Assembly: GCA_963755395.1 (NCBI GenBank)
Contig: CAVWJJ010000002.1
Location: 186,001-250,000 of the forward strand
Direction of reading: 5' to 3'
Origin: DAHVFK01 sp963755395
GTDB taxonomy: Bacteria > Pseudomonadota > Gammaproteobacteria > Burkholderiales > SG8-39
DNA length: 64,000 nt
Of the stretch, positions 32,659 through 42,144 are shown in pieces (positions within the stretch are counted from its first letter, which is position 1; every line of letters starts with the position of its first letter). The notes below the pieces were generated by a model. It was not told the origin of the DNA. It worked only from the letters and a program-made list of their open reading frames with translations, and ran no database searches. Position numbers and translations under genes: made by a program.

Positions 32659-33858
32659 ATGAACGGCTTGCGCGCGCCGCTACTGGCAATGATCCTGGCG
32701 ATTGTGCCCGTGTGCGCACCGGCGCAGACGCAGGCGCGCCCCGTGGTAGTGGGCGCCGCGGTTGCGCAAACGGGACAGCTCGCCGATCTTGCGGCCGGCT
32801 ACCGCAAAGCACTGCTGCTGTGGCAGGACGAGGTCAACGCGGCGGGCGGCCTGCTCGGGCGGCACGTCGAGCTGACGCTGATCGATGACCGCTCGGAGGC
32901 AATCACGGCAGAGCGGCTATACGAGCGCCTGATGCGCGAGCGCCACGCCGACCTGCTGATCGGTCCATTCGGATCCGCGGCATCGCGCGGCGCGGCCGCC
33001 GCCGCGGACCGCGCGCGCAGGGTGCTGATCAATGCGACCGGAGCGACGCAGTCCGTGCTGAGAGCGGGGCACCGCTACGCGTTCCAGGTGGCGGCGCCGT
33101 ACGCGGTCTACGGTACCGGAGTGCTCGCGGTCGCGCGCCAGGCCGGATACCGCAGGCTTTTCATTCTTGCGCGCGACGATCCCGCGTCGCGAGAAATGGC
33201 GATGCACACAGTCGCGCAGGCGGACCGCCAGGGCATGGACGCCGGTGCCCTGGGCGCCCATATCTATGCGTCGGGGCTGAGCGATTTCGAACCCCTGGTT
33301 GCAATGGCCAAATCGGCACGCGCTCAGGCCTGGATCGCGTTCGGCGAAGCGACCGACGCGGCCGAGATGGTAAAGACCTTCAAGCGCCTGGGCTACGCCC
33401 CGCCGCTCTTTTTCGCGCAGGGCGCAGCCGATCCAAGCTTCATTACCGCAGTCGGGCAAGACGCCGAGCGGGTGATCGGCCTGAGCGGCTACGAGCCCTC
33501 TTTTGCGACCGCGGGCAATGCCGGCTTCGTCAAGGCGTTCGAGGCCAGGTGGTCGTCGCCCCCCGGCTTGGCCGCCGCCCAAGGCTACGCGGCCTGCGAA
33601 GTGCTGGAGGATGCGGTCAAACACGCGGGTAGCTTCGACCAGGAGCGCCTGCGCGAAACGCTCGCCACGCTGACGACTGAAACCGTGCTCGGCGGGTATA
33701 AGCTCGACGCCGCGAGCGGCGAGCAGCTGGGCGCGCGGCCCGCGCTGTTGCAAATCCTCAAAGGGCAGCGGGAGGTGGTGTGGCCTGACGCGCTCGCGAC
33801 CGCCATGTGGCAGCTGCCTTACCCCGGCTGGCGTCAGCGCGTACTTTTGCATAGATAG
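32659..33858 (+). CDS. LivK-like periplasmic substrate-binding protein
   Basis: 399 residues with a signal peptide (APLLAMILAIVPVCAPAQ). Type I periplasmic-binding fold: VVVGAAVAQTGQLADLAAG, WQDEVNAAGGLLGRHVELTL, DLLIGPFGSAASRGAAAAAD. It resembles branched-chain amino acid/amide ABC transporter receptors, but no permease or ATPase gene is nearby. It starts a run of plus-strand genes with the CitE-like lyase 8 bases downstream, hinting at an organic-acid or amide substrate. Confidence 0.85.
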   Translation: MNGLRAPLLAMILAIVPVCAPAQTQARPVVVGAAVAQTGQLADLAAGYRKALLLWQDEVNAAGGLLGRHVELTLIDDRSEAITAERLYERLMRERHADLLIGPFGSAASRGAAAAADRARRVLINATGATQSVLRAGHRYAFQVAAPYAVYGTGVLAVARQAGYRRLFILARDDPASREMAMHTVAQADRQGMDAGALGAHIYASGLSDFEPLVAMAKSARAQAWIAFGEATDAAEMVKTFKRLGYAPPLFFAQGAADPSFITAVGQDAERVIGLSGYEPSFATAGNAGFVKAFEARWSSPPGLAAAQGYAACEVLEDAVKHAGSFDQERLRETLATLTTETVLGGYKLDAASGEQLGARPALLQILKGQREVVWPDALATAMWQLPYPGWRQRVLLHR

Positions 33859-33866
33859 GAAGCCAG

Positions 33867-34766
33867 ATGCCTCTGTACCGCTCATTCCTCTTCGCACCCG
33901 GCAATCATGCGCGCCGCGTCGAAAAGGCATTCACCGTCGGTGCCGACGCGGTGATCCTCGATCTGGAGGACGCGGTCGCGACCGCGGAGAAATCGGCTGC
34001 GCGCGAGGCGGTCGCCGCCGCCCTCGCGCAGCCGCGCCGCTGCCGTGGCTACGCTCGCGTAAACGCGCCTTCGACGGATTTCTGCTACGCGGACCTGGTT
34101 GCGGTGATCGGCCAGGGCATTGCCGGCGTGGTGCTGCCTAAGGTCGAAAGCGCGGCGGACCTGCACGCAATAGACTGGCTGATGGCCAACCTCGAGCGCG
34201 AGCGCGGGCTCGAGATCGGCTCAATCGAGCTCATACCGATCATCGAAACCGCGGTTGGCATGCAGCGCATCGACCGCGTGGTTCAGGCGCGCGGACTGCG
34301 TCCTTACGATGGCCGCTGGCGCGTCATGAGGCTGGCTTTCGGGGCTGCCGACTACGCCGCAGAGGTTGGCCTTGCGCCCGGGCTGGATGAGGTCGAGCTT
34401 GGCGACGCGCGCGCGCGGGTGGTGCTCGCCTCGCGCGCCGCGGGGCTGGAAGGCCCGTTGGACAGTCCCTGGTTCCACCTGCGCGAAAGCGAGGCGTTTT
34501 CGCGCGCGCTGGTGCGCAGCCGGCGCAGTGGTTTCCAGGGCAGGCTGTGCATCCATCCGGACCAGGTGCAGCCGGTGAACGCGGCCTACGCACCGAGCAA
34601 GGAAGAGGTCGAACGCGCCGAGCGCATCGTTGCCGCCTTCGACGCGGCCGAAGCGAGCGGGGCGGCTGCGATCCAGGTCGACGGCCAGATGATCGATTAT
34701 CCGGTCGCACGCCGCGCGCGCGCGGTGCTTGAAGCCGCGCGCGCGATCGACGCGCAGCGCGATTGA
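33867..34766 (+). CDS. HpcH/HpaI-family CoA-ester lyase (CitE-like)
   Basis: 299 residues. Motifs: RSFLFAPGNHARRVEKAF, ADAVILDLEDAVATAEK, YARVNAPSTDF, VVLPKVESAADL, LIPIIETAVGM and GRLCIHPDQVQPVN. The family includes citrate lyase beta, malyl-CoA and citramalyl-CoA lyases. As a stand-alone gene it more likely cleaves a malyl- or citramalyl-CoA-type substrate. The MFS gene follows after 7 bases. Confidence 0.86.
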   Translation: MPLYRSFLFAPGNHARRVEKAFTVGADAVILDLEDAVATAEKSAAREAVAAALAQPRRCRGYARVNAPSTDFCYADLVAVIGQGIAGVVLPKVESAADLHAIDWLMANLERERGLEIGSIELIPIIETAVGMQRIDRVVQARGLRPYDGRWRVMRLAFGAADYAAEVGLAPGLDEVELGDARARVVLASRAAGLEGPLDSPWFHLRESEAFSRALVRSRRSGFQGRLCIHPDQVQPVNAAYAPSKEEVERAERIVAAFDAAEASGAAAIQVDGQMIDYPVARRARAVLEAARAIDAQRD

Positions 34767-34773
34767 ATCCGGC

Positions 34774-35973
34774 TTGAGCGCCGCACCGCCGTCCCTGCGG
34801 CCGGTCGCGCTGCCGCTTGCGGCGACGCTCGCCGTGCAGACCCTGGTTGCGCTGGCCGTGTATTGCGCGCCGGTGATGGCGCCGGTGGCGGCGCCTGCGC
34901 TCGGGGTCGCGCCTTCGGCGATCGGCTATTTCATCGCGCTGGTGTACTTCGGCAGCATGCTCGGCAGCGTCACCTCCGGCGGCTGGGTGGCGCGCTTCGG
35001 ACCGATCCGCGTCAGCCAGGTCGGGCTTGGCCTCAGCCTGGTCGGACTTGCGTTCAGCGCGTCGGCATGGCTGCCGCTGGTGGCGCTGGGCGCGGTGGTG
35101 ATCGGACTGGGCTACGGCCCGGCGACGCCCGCGAGTTCTCAGATCCTCGCGCGTGCCACGCCTCCCGGGCTGGTGGCGTTGACGTTTTCGATCAAGCAGA
35201 CCGGGGTGCCCCTGGGCGGGGCGATCGCCGGGGCGCTGGTGCCGGCGATGATCCACGCGCTCGGCTGGCGCGCGAGCGCGCTCGCGATCGGACTGGCATG
35301 CCTGGCGCTTGCCCTTGCGATCGAGCCGGTGCGGCCGCGCTACGACCGCGGCCTGAACCGCAAGGCACCTATATCCCTGCGCTCGGCGTTCGCGCCGGTC
35401 GCGCTGGTCCTGCGGGAGCCGCGGCTGAAGGAAATGGCGCTGACCTCGTTCATCTACGGCGGAGTGCAGATCACGCTGGTCAGCTATCTGGTGACCTTCC
35501 TCACCGATGCCTTCGCGATGCGATTGGTACTGGCGGGCCTGGTGATGGCGGTGTCGCAGGTCGCCAGCGTGATCGGCCGCGTGCTCTGGGGAGTGGTCGC
35601 CGACCGCGTGCTGTCGCGGCGCAGGATGCTCGGGTTGCTGGGGATCGGCATGGGATTCTCCGCCATCGCAACCCTGGCGGCGGGGCCGCAGTGGCCCGGT
35701 TGGCTGCTATTCGCCTACGCTGCGGTGTTCGGCGCCACGGCGGTTGGCTGGAACGGCGTCTACCTGGCCGAAGTGGCGCACCTTGCGCCACAAGGACAGA
35801 TCAGTCAGGCGACCGGCGGATGTTTGTTCTTCACTTTTCTTGGCGTGGTGGTCACGCCGCTGCTGTTCAACGTCGTGCTGTCGCTCGCCGGCAGCTACGC
35901 GACAGCCTACGCGGTGTTCGGGGTGCCGTCACTTGCGATCGGTGCACGCCTGCTGCTCGCCCGCCCGAGCTAG
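34774..35973 (+). CDS. MFS transporter
   Basis: About 399 residues from a TTG at 34774; the start is uncertain. Twelve hydrophobic segments are expected from the sequence, and the typical loop RFGPIRVSQVGLGL lies between the second and third. Charged stretches PRYDRGLNRK (central loop) and DRVLSRRRMLG (the second repeat's loop) support a 6+6 MFS layout. Substrate unknown; placement after a CitE-like lyase suggests an organic acid. Confidence 0.83.
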   Translation: MSAAPPSLRPVALPLAATLAVQTLVALAVYCAPVMAPVAAPALGVAPSAIGYFIALVYFGSMLGSVTSGGWVARFGPIRVSQVGLGLSLVGLAFSASAWLPLVALGAVVIGLGYGPATPASSQILARATPPGLVALTFSIKQTGVPLGGAIAGALVPAMIHALGWRASALAIGLACLALALAIEPVRPRYDRGLNRKAPISLRSAFAPVALVLREPRLKEMALTSFIYGGVQITLVSYLVTFLTDAFAMRLVLAGLVMAVSQVASVIGRVLWGVVADRVLSRRRMLGLLGIGMGFSAIATLAAGPQWPGWLLFAYAAVFGATAVGWNGVYLAEVAHLAPQGQISQATGGCLFFTFLGVVVTPLLFNVVLSLAGSYATAYAVFGVPSLAIGARLLLARPS

Positions 35974-35984
35974 AATTTGGCGCT

Positions 35985-36398
35985 ATGCAGCCTGTCCCAG
36001 GGGGGTTTCGGCCGATCGAGCGCGCCAGCCCGTTCATCGAACTGATCGGTCCGCTCTACGAGCGAACGCGCGATGGGACGCTGACACTTGGGCTGCGCAT
36101 CGAAGGCAAGCACGCCAACCGCCGCGGGATCTGCCACGGCGGCGTGCTCGCCACGCTGGCAGACGTCGCGCTGGGATATACGATGGGCGTCACGACGGGC
36201 GGCAAATCCTCACTCGTGACCGCCAGCCTGACCATCGACTACGCGGGCAGCGCAAGGGTCGGCGATTGGGTCGAAGCGCAGGTCGAGGTGCAGCGCGTCG
36301 GCGCGCGACTGGGTTTCGCAAACTGCTACCTGCTTGCCGGCGAGCAACGCATCGTGCGCGCGAGCGCGATCTTCGCGCTCGGCAAGAAGGCGGCTTGA
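35985..36398 (+). CDS. PaaI-family hotdog thioesterase
   Basis: 137 residues. The PaaI/YbgC-type motif RRGICHGGVLATLADVALGY and the following SLVTASLTIDYAGSARVGDW are characteristic; it would hydrolyse an acyl- or aryl-CoA. It sits 11 bases after the MFS gene. Confidence 0.85.
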   Translation: MQPVPGGFRPIERASPFIELIGPLYERTRDGTLTLGLRIEGKHANRRGICHGGVLATLADVALGYTMGVTTGGKSSLVTASLTIDYAGSARVGDWVEAQVEVQRVGARLGFANCYLLAGEQRIVRASAIFALGKKAA

Positions 36399-36408
36399 CG
36401 CCGCGGCA

Positions 36409-37032
36409 ATGAGATCGGTCATCTTGGTGCACGGACTGTGGATGCCCGGGCTCGCGATGTCGCCCATGGCCGGGCGGATGTCGCGGGCCGGCTACCAATG
36501 CCACCTGTTCGACTATGCCGGGCGCGAGCGGCCGCTGGCCGCGAACGCCGAGCGGCTGGCGCAGTTCGCGCGCGGCGTGGGCCCGGCGCATTTCGTCGGC
36601 CACAGCCTGGGCGGCCTTGTGGTGCTCGAGGCGCTTAACGCAAATCCCCCGCTCGAGGTCGAGCGGGTGGCGCTGCTCGGCACGCCGGCGCGTGGTTGCC
36701 TCGCGGGGCGCCGGCTCGCGAACTACGGCTTCGGTCGCTGGATGCTGGGTGAGAGCGAGGCGCTTTGGCGCGAAGGGCGCGCCGCGCGCTGGACGCGGCC
36801 CGAGCCGCTTGGCATCGTCGCGGGGGCTCTTCCGTTCGGGCTTGGCCGGTCCCTGGGGCGACTGCCGGGCGCGAACGACGGGGTGGTGTGCGTCGACGAA
36901 ACGCGGATTGAAGGCTCGGCGGCGTTCACCGTCCTTCCGGTGAGCCATAGCGGCATGCTGCTGTCGGCCCGCGTGGCGCGCGAGCTGCAGGCCTTCCTCG
37001 GGACCGGAAGCTTCGCCCCGCATGCGCGCTAG
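36409..37032 (+). CDS. Alpha/beta-hydrolase
   Basis: 207 residues. VILVHGLWMPG is the oxyanion strand, and the nucleophile elbow is HFVGHSLGGLVVLEAL. A late His is in LPVSHSGML. It resembles small lipase-like esterases. Its end overlaps the start of the next gene by 11 bases. Confidence 0.83.
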   Translation: MRSVILVHGLWMPGLAMSPMAGRMSRAGYQCHLFDYAGRERPLAANAERLAQFARGVGPAHFVGHSLGGLVVLEALNANPPLEVERVALLGTPARGCLAGRRLANYGFGRWMLGESEALWREGRAARWTRPEPLGIVAGALPFGLGRSLGRLPGANDGVVCVDETRIEGSAAFTVLPVSHSGMLLSARVARELQAFLGTGSFAPHAR

Positions 37033-38068
37033 ATGGCTTGCGCTGGCAGGGCTGCTCGCGCTTGCGGGCTGCGAGACGCTTTCGTATTACGCCCAGGCGG
37101 TAGGCGGGCAGCTCGAGCTCATGCACCGCGCGCAGCCGCTGGCCGACTGGATCTCGAATCCCGATACGCCTCCCGCGCTGCGCCGGCGGCTCGAGCTTGC
37201 CGCGAGCATGCGCGAATTTGCCTCGCGCGAGCTGGCGCTGCCCGACAACGGCAGCTACCGCAGCTACGCTGACCTGGGCCGCCCATATGCAGTCTGGAAC
37301 GTGTTCGCCGCGCCCGAGTTCGCACTGCATCCGGTGGAGTCATGCTTTCCGATCGCGGGCTGCGTCGCCTACCGCGGTTTCTTCGCGCGCGACGCCGCCG
37401 AGCGTTACGCCGCGAAGGAGCGCGCCGAAGGGCTCGACGTGTTCGGCTACGGCGTGCCGGCTTACTCGACCCTGGGCTGGTTCGACGACCCGCTGCTTTC
37501 GACCTTCATTCAATACCCTGAATGGGAGGTCGCGCGGCTGATATTCCACGAGTTGGCGCACCAGGTCGTCTACGTGAAGGGCGATACGACGTTCAACGAG
37601 TCCTTCGCGGTAACGGTGCAGGATGAGGGCGTGCGGCGCTGGCTCGAGTCCGAAGGCCGCGGTGCGGAGCTCGCCGCGTTGGGCAAAGCTGAAGCGCGCA
37701 ACGACGAGTTCACGGCCTTGATCGAGGACGCGCGCGCGCGCTTGGCGCGCGTGTACGCCGAGCCGCTCGCGCCGGTCGCGATGCGCACCGCCAAGCGCGC
37801 CGAGTTTGCGCGCCTTGCCGAACGCTACGCCGCGCTCAAGGCGCGCTGGGAGGGCTACGCCGGCTTCGACCGCCTGATGCGCGAGCCCAACAACGCGTTG
37901 CTGGCCTCGGTTTCCGCCTACTCGCAGCTGGTTCCAGGGTTCAGGCGCGAGCTTGCGGCGGTGCACGGCGACTTGGCCGCGTTCTACGTCAGGGTAAAGG
38001 CGCTCGCTAGCCTGCCCAAGGCCGAGCGCGACGCCGCGTTGAGCAGCGCGGAACGTTCGGCGCGCTAG
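37022..38068 (+). CDS. Predicted aminopeptidase (lipoprotein, PF10023-like)
   Basis: 348 residues with a lipoprotein signal (LALAGLLALAGC). The zinc site HELAHQ is in ARLIFHELAHQVVYVKG, followed by NESFAVTVQDEGVRRWL with the downstream Glu. Conserved YGVPAYSTLGWFDDPLLSTF precedes it. It matches the uncharacterised DUF2265/aminopeptidase family found across proteobacteria. Its stop overlaps the convergent SDR gene by four bases. Confidence 0.85.
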   Translation: MRARWLALAGLLALAGCETLSYYAQAVGGQLELMHRAQPLADWISNPDTPPALRRRLELAASMREFASRELALPDNGSYRSYADLGRPYAVWNVFAAPEFALHPVESCFPIAGCVAYRGFFARDAAERYAAKERAEGLDVFGYGVPAYSTLGWFDDPLLSTFIQYPEWEVARLIFHELAHQVVYVKGDTTFNESFAVTVQDEGVRRWLESEGRGAELAALGKAEARNDEFTALIEDARARLARVYAEPLAPVAMRTAKRAEFARLAERYAALKARWEGYAGFDRLMREPNNALLASVSAYSQLVPGFRRELAAVHGDLAAFYVRVKALASLPKAERDAALSSAERSAR

Positions 38069-38826
38069 CGCGCCGTCCAGCCAAGGTCCATGGTGAGCGC
38101 GGCCCCGGTGATGGTGCCGGCCGACTGGCCGCACAGGTAGGCGACGAAGTCGGCGACTTCGGACGGCTCGATCAGGCGCTTTACCGCCGCCGGCGCGAGC
38201 ATGATCTTCTCGATCACTTCCTCGGGCGAAATGCCGTTCGCCTTGGCCTGATCCGCGATCTGCGCATCGACCAGCGGCGTGCGCACGTAGGCCGGGCAGA
38301 TCGCGTTCACCGTGATGCCGTACTCGCCGCCCTCCAGCGCCGCGGTGCGCGTCAGTCCGACCAGGCCGTGCTTGGCCGAAATGTAGCCGACCTTGAACGG
38401 CGAGGCGATGAGCGCATGGATCGAAGCGATGTTGACCACGCGGCCCCATCGCTGCTTCTTCATTGCGGGCCAGCAGTAGCGCGTTAGCAGGAACGGCGCG
38501 CTGAGCATGAGCGCGATCATGCGCTGCCACTGGTCTTCCGGGAAATCCTCGATCGGCGAGACGTGCTGGTAGCCGGCGTTATTGACCAGCACGTGCACCG
38601 TGCCGTGCGCGGCGAGCGTGGCGTCCACCAGCCGCTTGCAGCCGTCGCGCTGCGTCAGGTCCGCGGCGATGAAACGCCCTCCGATGCGCCTGGCGTGCTC
38701 CACGCCGGCCTTTTCGTTGATGTCGGCGAGAACCACACTGGCGCCGTCTGCCGCGAGCCGCTCGGCGCAGGCGAGCCCGATGCCGCTTGCCGCACCGGTG
38801 ACGATCGCGATCTTGTCCTTGAGCAT
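38065..38826 (-). CDS. 3-hydroxybutyrate dehydrogenase (SDR)
   Basis: 253-residue short-chain dehydrogenase: cofactor motif VTGAASGIGLACAERL, then LVNNAGYQHVSPIEDFPEDQ, with YISAKHG as the YxxxK active site. The stretch ASIHALIASPFKVGYISAK is typical of D-3-hydroxybutyrate dehydrogenases. It links to acetoacetyl-CoA synthetase at 60.6 kb in polyhydroxybutyrate or ketone-body use. Confidence 0.9.
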   Translation of the reverse strand: MLKDKIAIVTGAASGIGLACAERLAADGASVVLADINEKAGVEHARRIGGRFIAADLTQRDGCKRLVDATLAAHGTVHVLVNNAGYQHVSPIEDFPEDQWQRMIALMLSAPFLLTRYCWPAMKKQRWGRVVNIASIHALIASPFKVGYISAKHGLVGLTRTAALEGGEYGITVNAICPAYVRTPLVDAQIADQAKANGISPEEVIEKIMLAPAAVKRLIEPSEVADFVAYLCGQSAGTITGAALTMDLGWTAR

Positions 38827-38829
38827 CGA

Positions 38830-39450
38830 TCAGCTGATCTTCGTGTTGACCCACTTGTCGAACGCGGGGCGCTCGAGCAGGCGCTTGTGCCAGGCCGTTA
38901 CGTTGGCGTACGCGGGCCGTTCCAGCGGCAGGTTGAGCCACAAGTGCAGGTGGCAGCCGAGAGGGATGTCTCCCATCGTGAACTGCTCGCCGGCGATGAA
39001 GCGCCGACCGGCGAGCGCCGCATCGACGTAGCCGGCCAGCTCGCCGCACTTCTTGGCGCCTTCATTGATTACCTTCATGTCGCGCCGCTCGGCCGGTGTG
39101 CGCACCAGGCCCCAGAATACCGGCCGAAACGCGGGCAGGAAGCTTCCGGCCGCCCAGTCCATCCAGCGGTCGGCATCCGCACGCACGCGCAGGTCCGCGG
39201 GCCAGAGCTTGCCCGCACCATGCTTGGCCGAAAGGTAGCGCACGATGGCGTGCGACTCCCACAGCACGAAGCCGTCCTCCTCGATCGTCGGCACCAGGCC
39301 GTTGGGATTGAGCTTGCGGTACTCGGGCGTGTTGACCACCCCGTACTGCATCCCCGCGTCCATGCGCTCGAACGGCACGCCGAGCTCATCGCAGCACCAC
39401 AGCACCTTGCGCACGTTGACCGAGTTGGCGCGTCCCCAGATCTTCAGCAT
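38830..39450 (-). CDS. Glutathione S-transferase
   Basis: 206 residues. The thioredoxin-like N-terminal domain has GRANSVNVRKVLWCCDELGV, PNGLVPTIEEDGFVLWESHA (glutathione-binding) and IVRYLSAKHG. The helical C-terminal domain holds GRRFIAGEQFTMGDIPLGC. Likely of the beta/theta-like GST group; substrate unknown. It is 3 bases from the SDR gene. Confidence 0.9.
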   Translation of the reverse strand: MLKIWGRANSVNVRKVLWCCDELGVPFERMDAGMQYGVVNTPEYRKLNPNGLVPTIEEDGFVLWESHAIVRYLSAKHGAGKLWPADLRVRADADRWMDWAAGSFLPAFRPVFWGLVRTPAERRDMKVINEGAKKCGELAGYVDAALAGRRFIAGEQFTMGDIPLGCHLHLWLNLPLERPAYANVTAWHKRLLERPAFDKWVNTKIS

Positions 39451-39461
39451 CTCCGTCCCCC

Positions 39462-41048
39462 TCAGAAACCGACCGCCTGGCCATCGCGACGCGGGTCGCT
39501 GGCGGCGAAGTATCCGCCGTCAAGCTTCCAGATCATCTGCGCGCAGCCAAATTGGTTGTAGTCATCGACGGTGACGATGCGATGGCCGCGCTGCTTGAGC
39601 GCTTCCAGTGTCGCGGCGGAAAAGCCGCCTTCGACGCTCACGTCCTGACCCTGCACCCAGCGAAAGCGCGGACCGTCGCTTGCGGCCTGCGGGTTCTGGC
39701 CATAGTCGGCGATGCGCACCATCACCTGCGTGTGGCCCTGCGGCTGCATGGTGCCGCCCATGACGCCGAAGCTCATCACCGGCTCGCCGCCCCTGGTGAC
39801 GAATCCGGGGATGATGGTCTGGTAGGGTCGCTTGTTCGGGCCGACGCGGTTGGGATGGCCTTCCTTGAGCACGAAGGTGGCGCCCCGGTTCTGCAGCGAA
39901 ATCCCGGTCCCCGGAACGACCACGCCGGAGCCGAAGCCCATGTAGTTCGACTGAATCATCGACACCATCATGCCCGAGGCGTCGGCGGCCGTGAGGTAGA
40001 CGGTGCCCCCCTTGGGGGGAGTTCCGGCGGCGAAGGGTTGCGCCCTCTTCATGTCGATCAGCTTCGCGCGCGACTTGAGATAGGCCTTGTCGAGCATGCG
40101 GGCGGGCGGGAACGGCATGTAATCGATGTCGGCGACGTAGGCCTGCGCATCGGCGAAGGCGAGCTTCACCGCCTCGATCTGCAGGTGCACGCTGTCGGCC
40201 GAGTCGACCGGATGGCTGGCGACGTCGAAGTTCTCGAGTATGCCAAGCGCGATCAGCGCCACGATGCCCTGGCCGTTGGGCGGCAGCTCGTGCAGCGTGT
40301 AGCCGCGGTAGTCCATGGTCAATGTGTCGACCCAGTCGGATTTGTGCGCGGCGAGGTCGGACGCTGTCATGACGCCGCCGTTGGCCCTGGCATGCGCCTC
40401 AAGCTTGTCGGCGAGCTCGCCCTGGTAGAACGCATCGCCCTTGGTGGCGGCAATCTTCTCGAGTGTCGCGGCGTGATCCGCGAAGCGGAACTGCTGGCCC
40501 GGAAGCGGTGGCTTGCCGCTCGGCAGAAACGCCTCGGCGAAGCCCGGCTGGACCCTGAGCTCCGCGACCTGCGCCGCCCACTGGCGCGCGATGGTCGGCG
40601 AGACCAGGAAGCCGTCGCGCCCGTAGCGGATCGCCGGCTCGAACAGCTTGTCGAACGGCAGCTTGCCGAAGCGCGCGCTCATTTCGCGCCAGGCCGAAAC
40701 GCAGCCGGGCACGCTGACGGAGTTCCAGCCGCGCAGGGGAACGCCTTTCTGTCCGGCGAAGTACTCCGGAGTCCAGCCCGCCGGCGAGCGACCCGAGGCG
40801 TTCAGGCCGTGCAGCGTCTTGCCGTCCCAGACGATGGCGTAGGCGTCGGAGCCGATGCCATTGGAGACCGGCTCGACCAGCGTGAGAGTTATCGCGCTAG
40901 CGAGAATCGCGTCGACCGCGTTGCCGCCCGCGAGCAGCATACGCAGTCCCGCCTGTGCTGCGAGCGGCTGCGAGGTCGAGACGACGTTTGCGGCGAGCAG
41001 CGGCTTGCGCGGCCAGGCGTAGGGCAGTTCCCAGGAGAAAGGCGTCAT
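39462..41048 (-). CDS. Gamma-glutamyltransferase family protein
   Basis: 528 residues. Starts with the GGT fold entry KPLLAANVVSTSQPLAAQAG. The nucleophilic Thr lies in KGGTVYLTAADASGMMVSMI, followed by GFGSGVVVPGTGISLQNRG and GVMGGTMQPQGHTQVMVR. It lacks a signal peptide and is of the YwrD-like group, so it is probably cytoplasmic. It is adjacent to GST on the same strand. Confidence 0.88.
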   Translation of the reverse strand: MTPFSWELPYAWPRKPLLAANVVSTSQPLAAQAGLRMLLAGGNAVDAILASAITLTLVEPVSNGIGSDAYAIVWDGKTLHGLNASGRSPAGWTPEYFAGQKGVPLRGWNSVSVPGCVSAWREMSARFGKLPFDKLFEPAIRYGRDGFLVSPTIARQWAAQVAELRVQPGFAEAFLPSGKPPLPGQQFRFADHAATLEKIAATKGDAFYQGELADKLEAHARANGGVMTASDLAAHKSDWVDTLTMDYRGYTLHELPPNGQGIVALIALGILENFDVASHPVDSADSVHLQIEAVKLAFADAQAYVADIDYMPFPPARMLDKAYLKSRAKLIDMKRAQPFAAGTPPKGGTVYLTAADASGMMVSMIQSNYMGFGSGVVVPGTGISLQNRGATFVLKEGHPNRVGPNKRPYQTIIPGFVTRGGEPVMSFGVMGGTMQPQGHTQVMVRIADYGQNPQAASDGPRFRWVQGQDVSVEGGFSAATLEALKQRGHRIVTVDDYNQFGCAQMIWKLDGGYFAASDPRRDGQAVGF

Positions 41049-41051
41049 TGA

Positions 41052-42134
41052 TCAGTTAGTCTCGTGTTCAAAATCGAGCACCACTCGGCCGAGAATCCGG
41101 CCGGCCTTGAGCTCGTCCAGCGTGCGATTGACTTCGCCGGCGGGTCGCGTCTCGACCGGCGAAGGCTTGAGCTTCTTCTTCTTGGCCAGCGCGACCACTT
41201 CCTTGAGCTCCTGCAAGTCGCCGACGTAGGAGCCGATGATGCCGATGGCACGTTGCGCAATCGGGGGCAGGGGATAGTTCAGCTCGCCGCCGAACAGCCC
41301 GCAGAGCACGTAGCGCCCGCCCTTTCGCAGCGCGCCGATGCCGAGCAGCGCGGTGGCCGGCATGCCCACGAAATCGATCGCGGCCGAAAGGTTGCCCTGG
41401 GCCAGCGCGGCGAGCTTCTGCGCGGCGTCGGGCGCGCGCGTGTCGAGCACCAGCTTCGCGCCCAGCTTTCTCGCCGCCGCGAGCTTGGATTCGTCGATGT
41501 CACAGGCGATGACATTCTTCACACCCTTGGCCTTGAAGATCGACACCGCGATCAGGCCCAGCCCGCCGCAGCCGAGCACCGCGACCCAATCCTTCGGTCC
41601 GGGCGCGGGAAGCTTGTTGATGCCGCTGTAGGCGGTGAGCGCGGAGCAGGCGAGCGTCGAGGCGAAGCTTTCTTCGATCCCGCCCGCGTCGAGCAGGTAC
41701 TTCGGGTGCGGCACCAGCACGTGAGTCGAATACGCGCCGGCGCGATTAACGCCGAGAAAGCGCGAGCCTGAGACGCAGTAGTTGTCCTTGCCGGCCTTGC
41801 ACAGCGCGCATTTGCCGCAGCCGATCCAAGGATAGACCAGGCGCCTTTGCCCGATCTTCAGGCCCTTGGCGGCCTTGGCCGCCGCCGGGCCCATCGCTTC
41901 GACCACGCCGAAGGGTTCGTGCCCCATGGTGAACGGCGGCACGCAGCCGCGCTCCCTGACGTAGAAGCGCTTGCCGCCGCCCCAGTCGAAATAGCCGTCC
42001 CAGATGTGAAGATCGCTGTGGCATACGCCTGCACGTGTGACCCGCACCAGCACCTCGGTGCCGGTGGGCTTGGGCGTGTCCTGCAGCACTTTCTGCAGCG
42101 GCTTGCCGTGTTCGATGACCTGCCAGCTGAGCAT
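41052..42134 (-). CDS. Zinc-dependent alcohol dehydrogenase family protein
   Basis: 360 residues of the MDR superfamily. Catalytic Zn ligands are in RAGVCHSDLHIWDGY and FTMGHEPFGVVEAMG. Structural Zn cysteines are in IGCGKCALCKAGKDNYC. The Rossmann motif VAVLGCGGLGLIAVSIFK is present. Substrate unknown. It lies 10 bases after metY and 3 bases before the GGT gene, all on one strand. Confidence 0.88.
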   Translation of the reverse strand: MLSWQVIEHGKPLQKVLQDTPKPTGTEVLVRVTRAGVCHSDLHIWDGYFDWGGGKRFYVRERGCVPPFTMGHEPFGVVEAMGPAAAKAAKGLKIGQRRLVYPWIGCGKCALCKAGKDNYCVSGSRFLGVNRAGAYSTHVLVPHPKYLLDAGGIEESFASTLACSALTAYSGINKLPAPGPKDWVAVLGCGGLGLIAVSIFKAKGVKNVIACDIDESKLAAARKLGAKLVLDTRAPDAAQKLAALAQGNLSAAIDFVGMPATALLGIGALRKGGRYVLCGLFGGELNYPLPPIAQRAIGIIGSYVGDLQELKEVVALAKKKKLKPSPVETRPAGEVNRTLDELKAGRILGRVVLDFEHETN

Positions 42135-42144
42135 TTCTCTCTCC

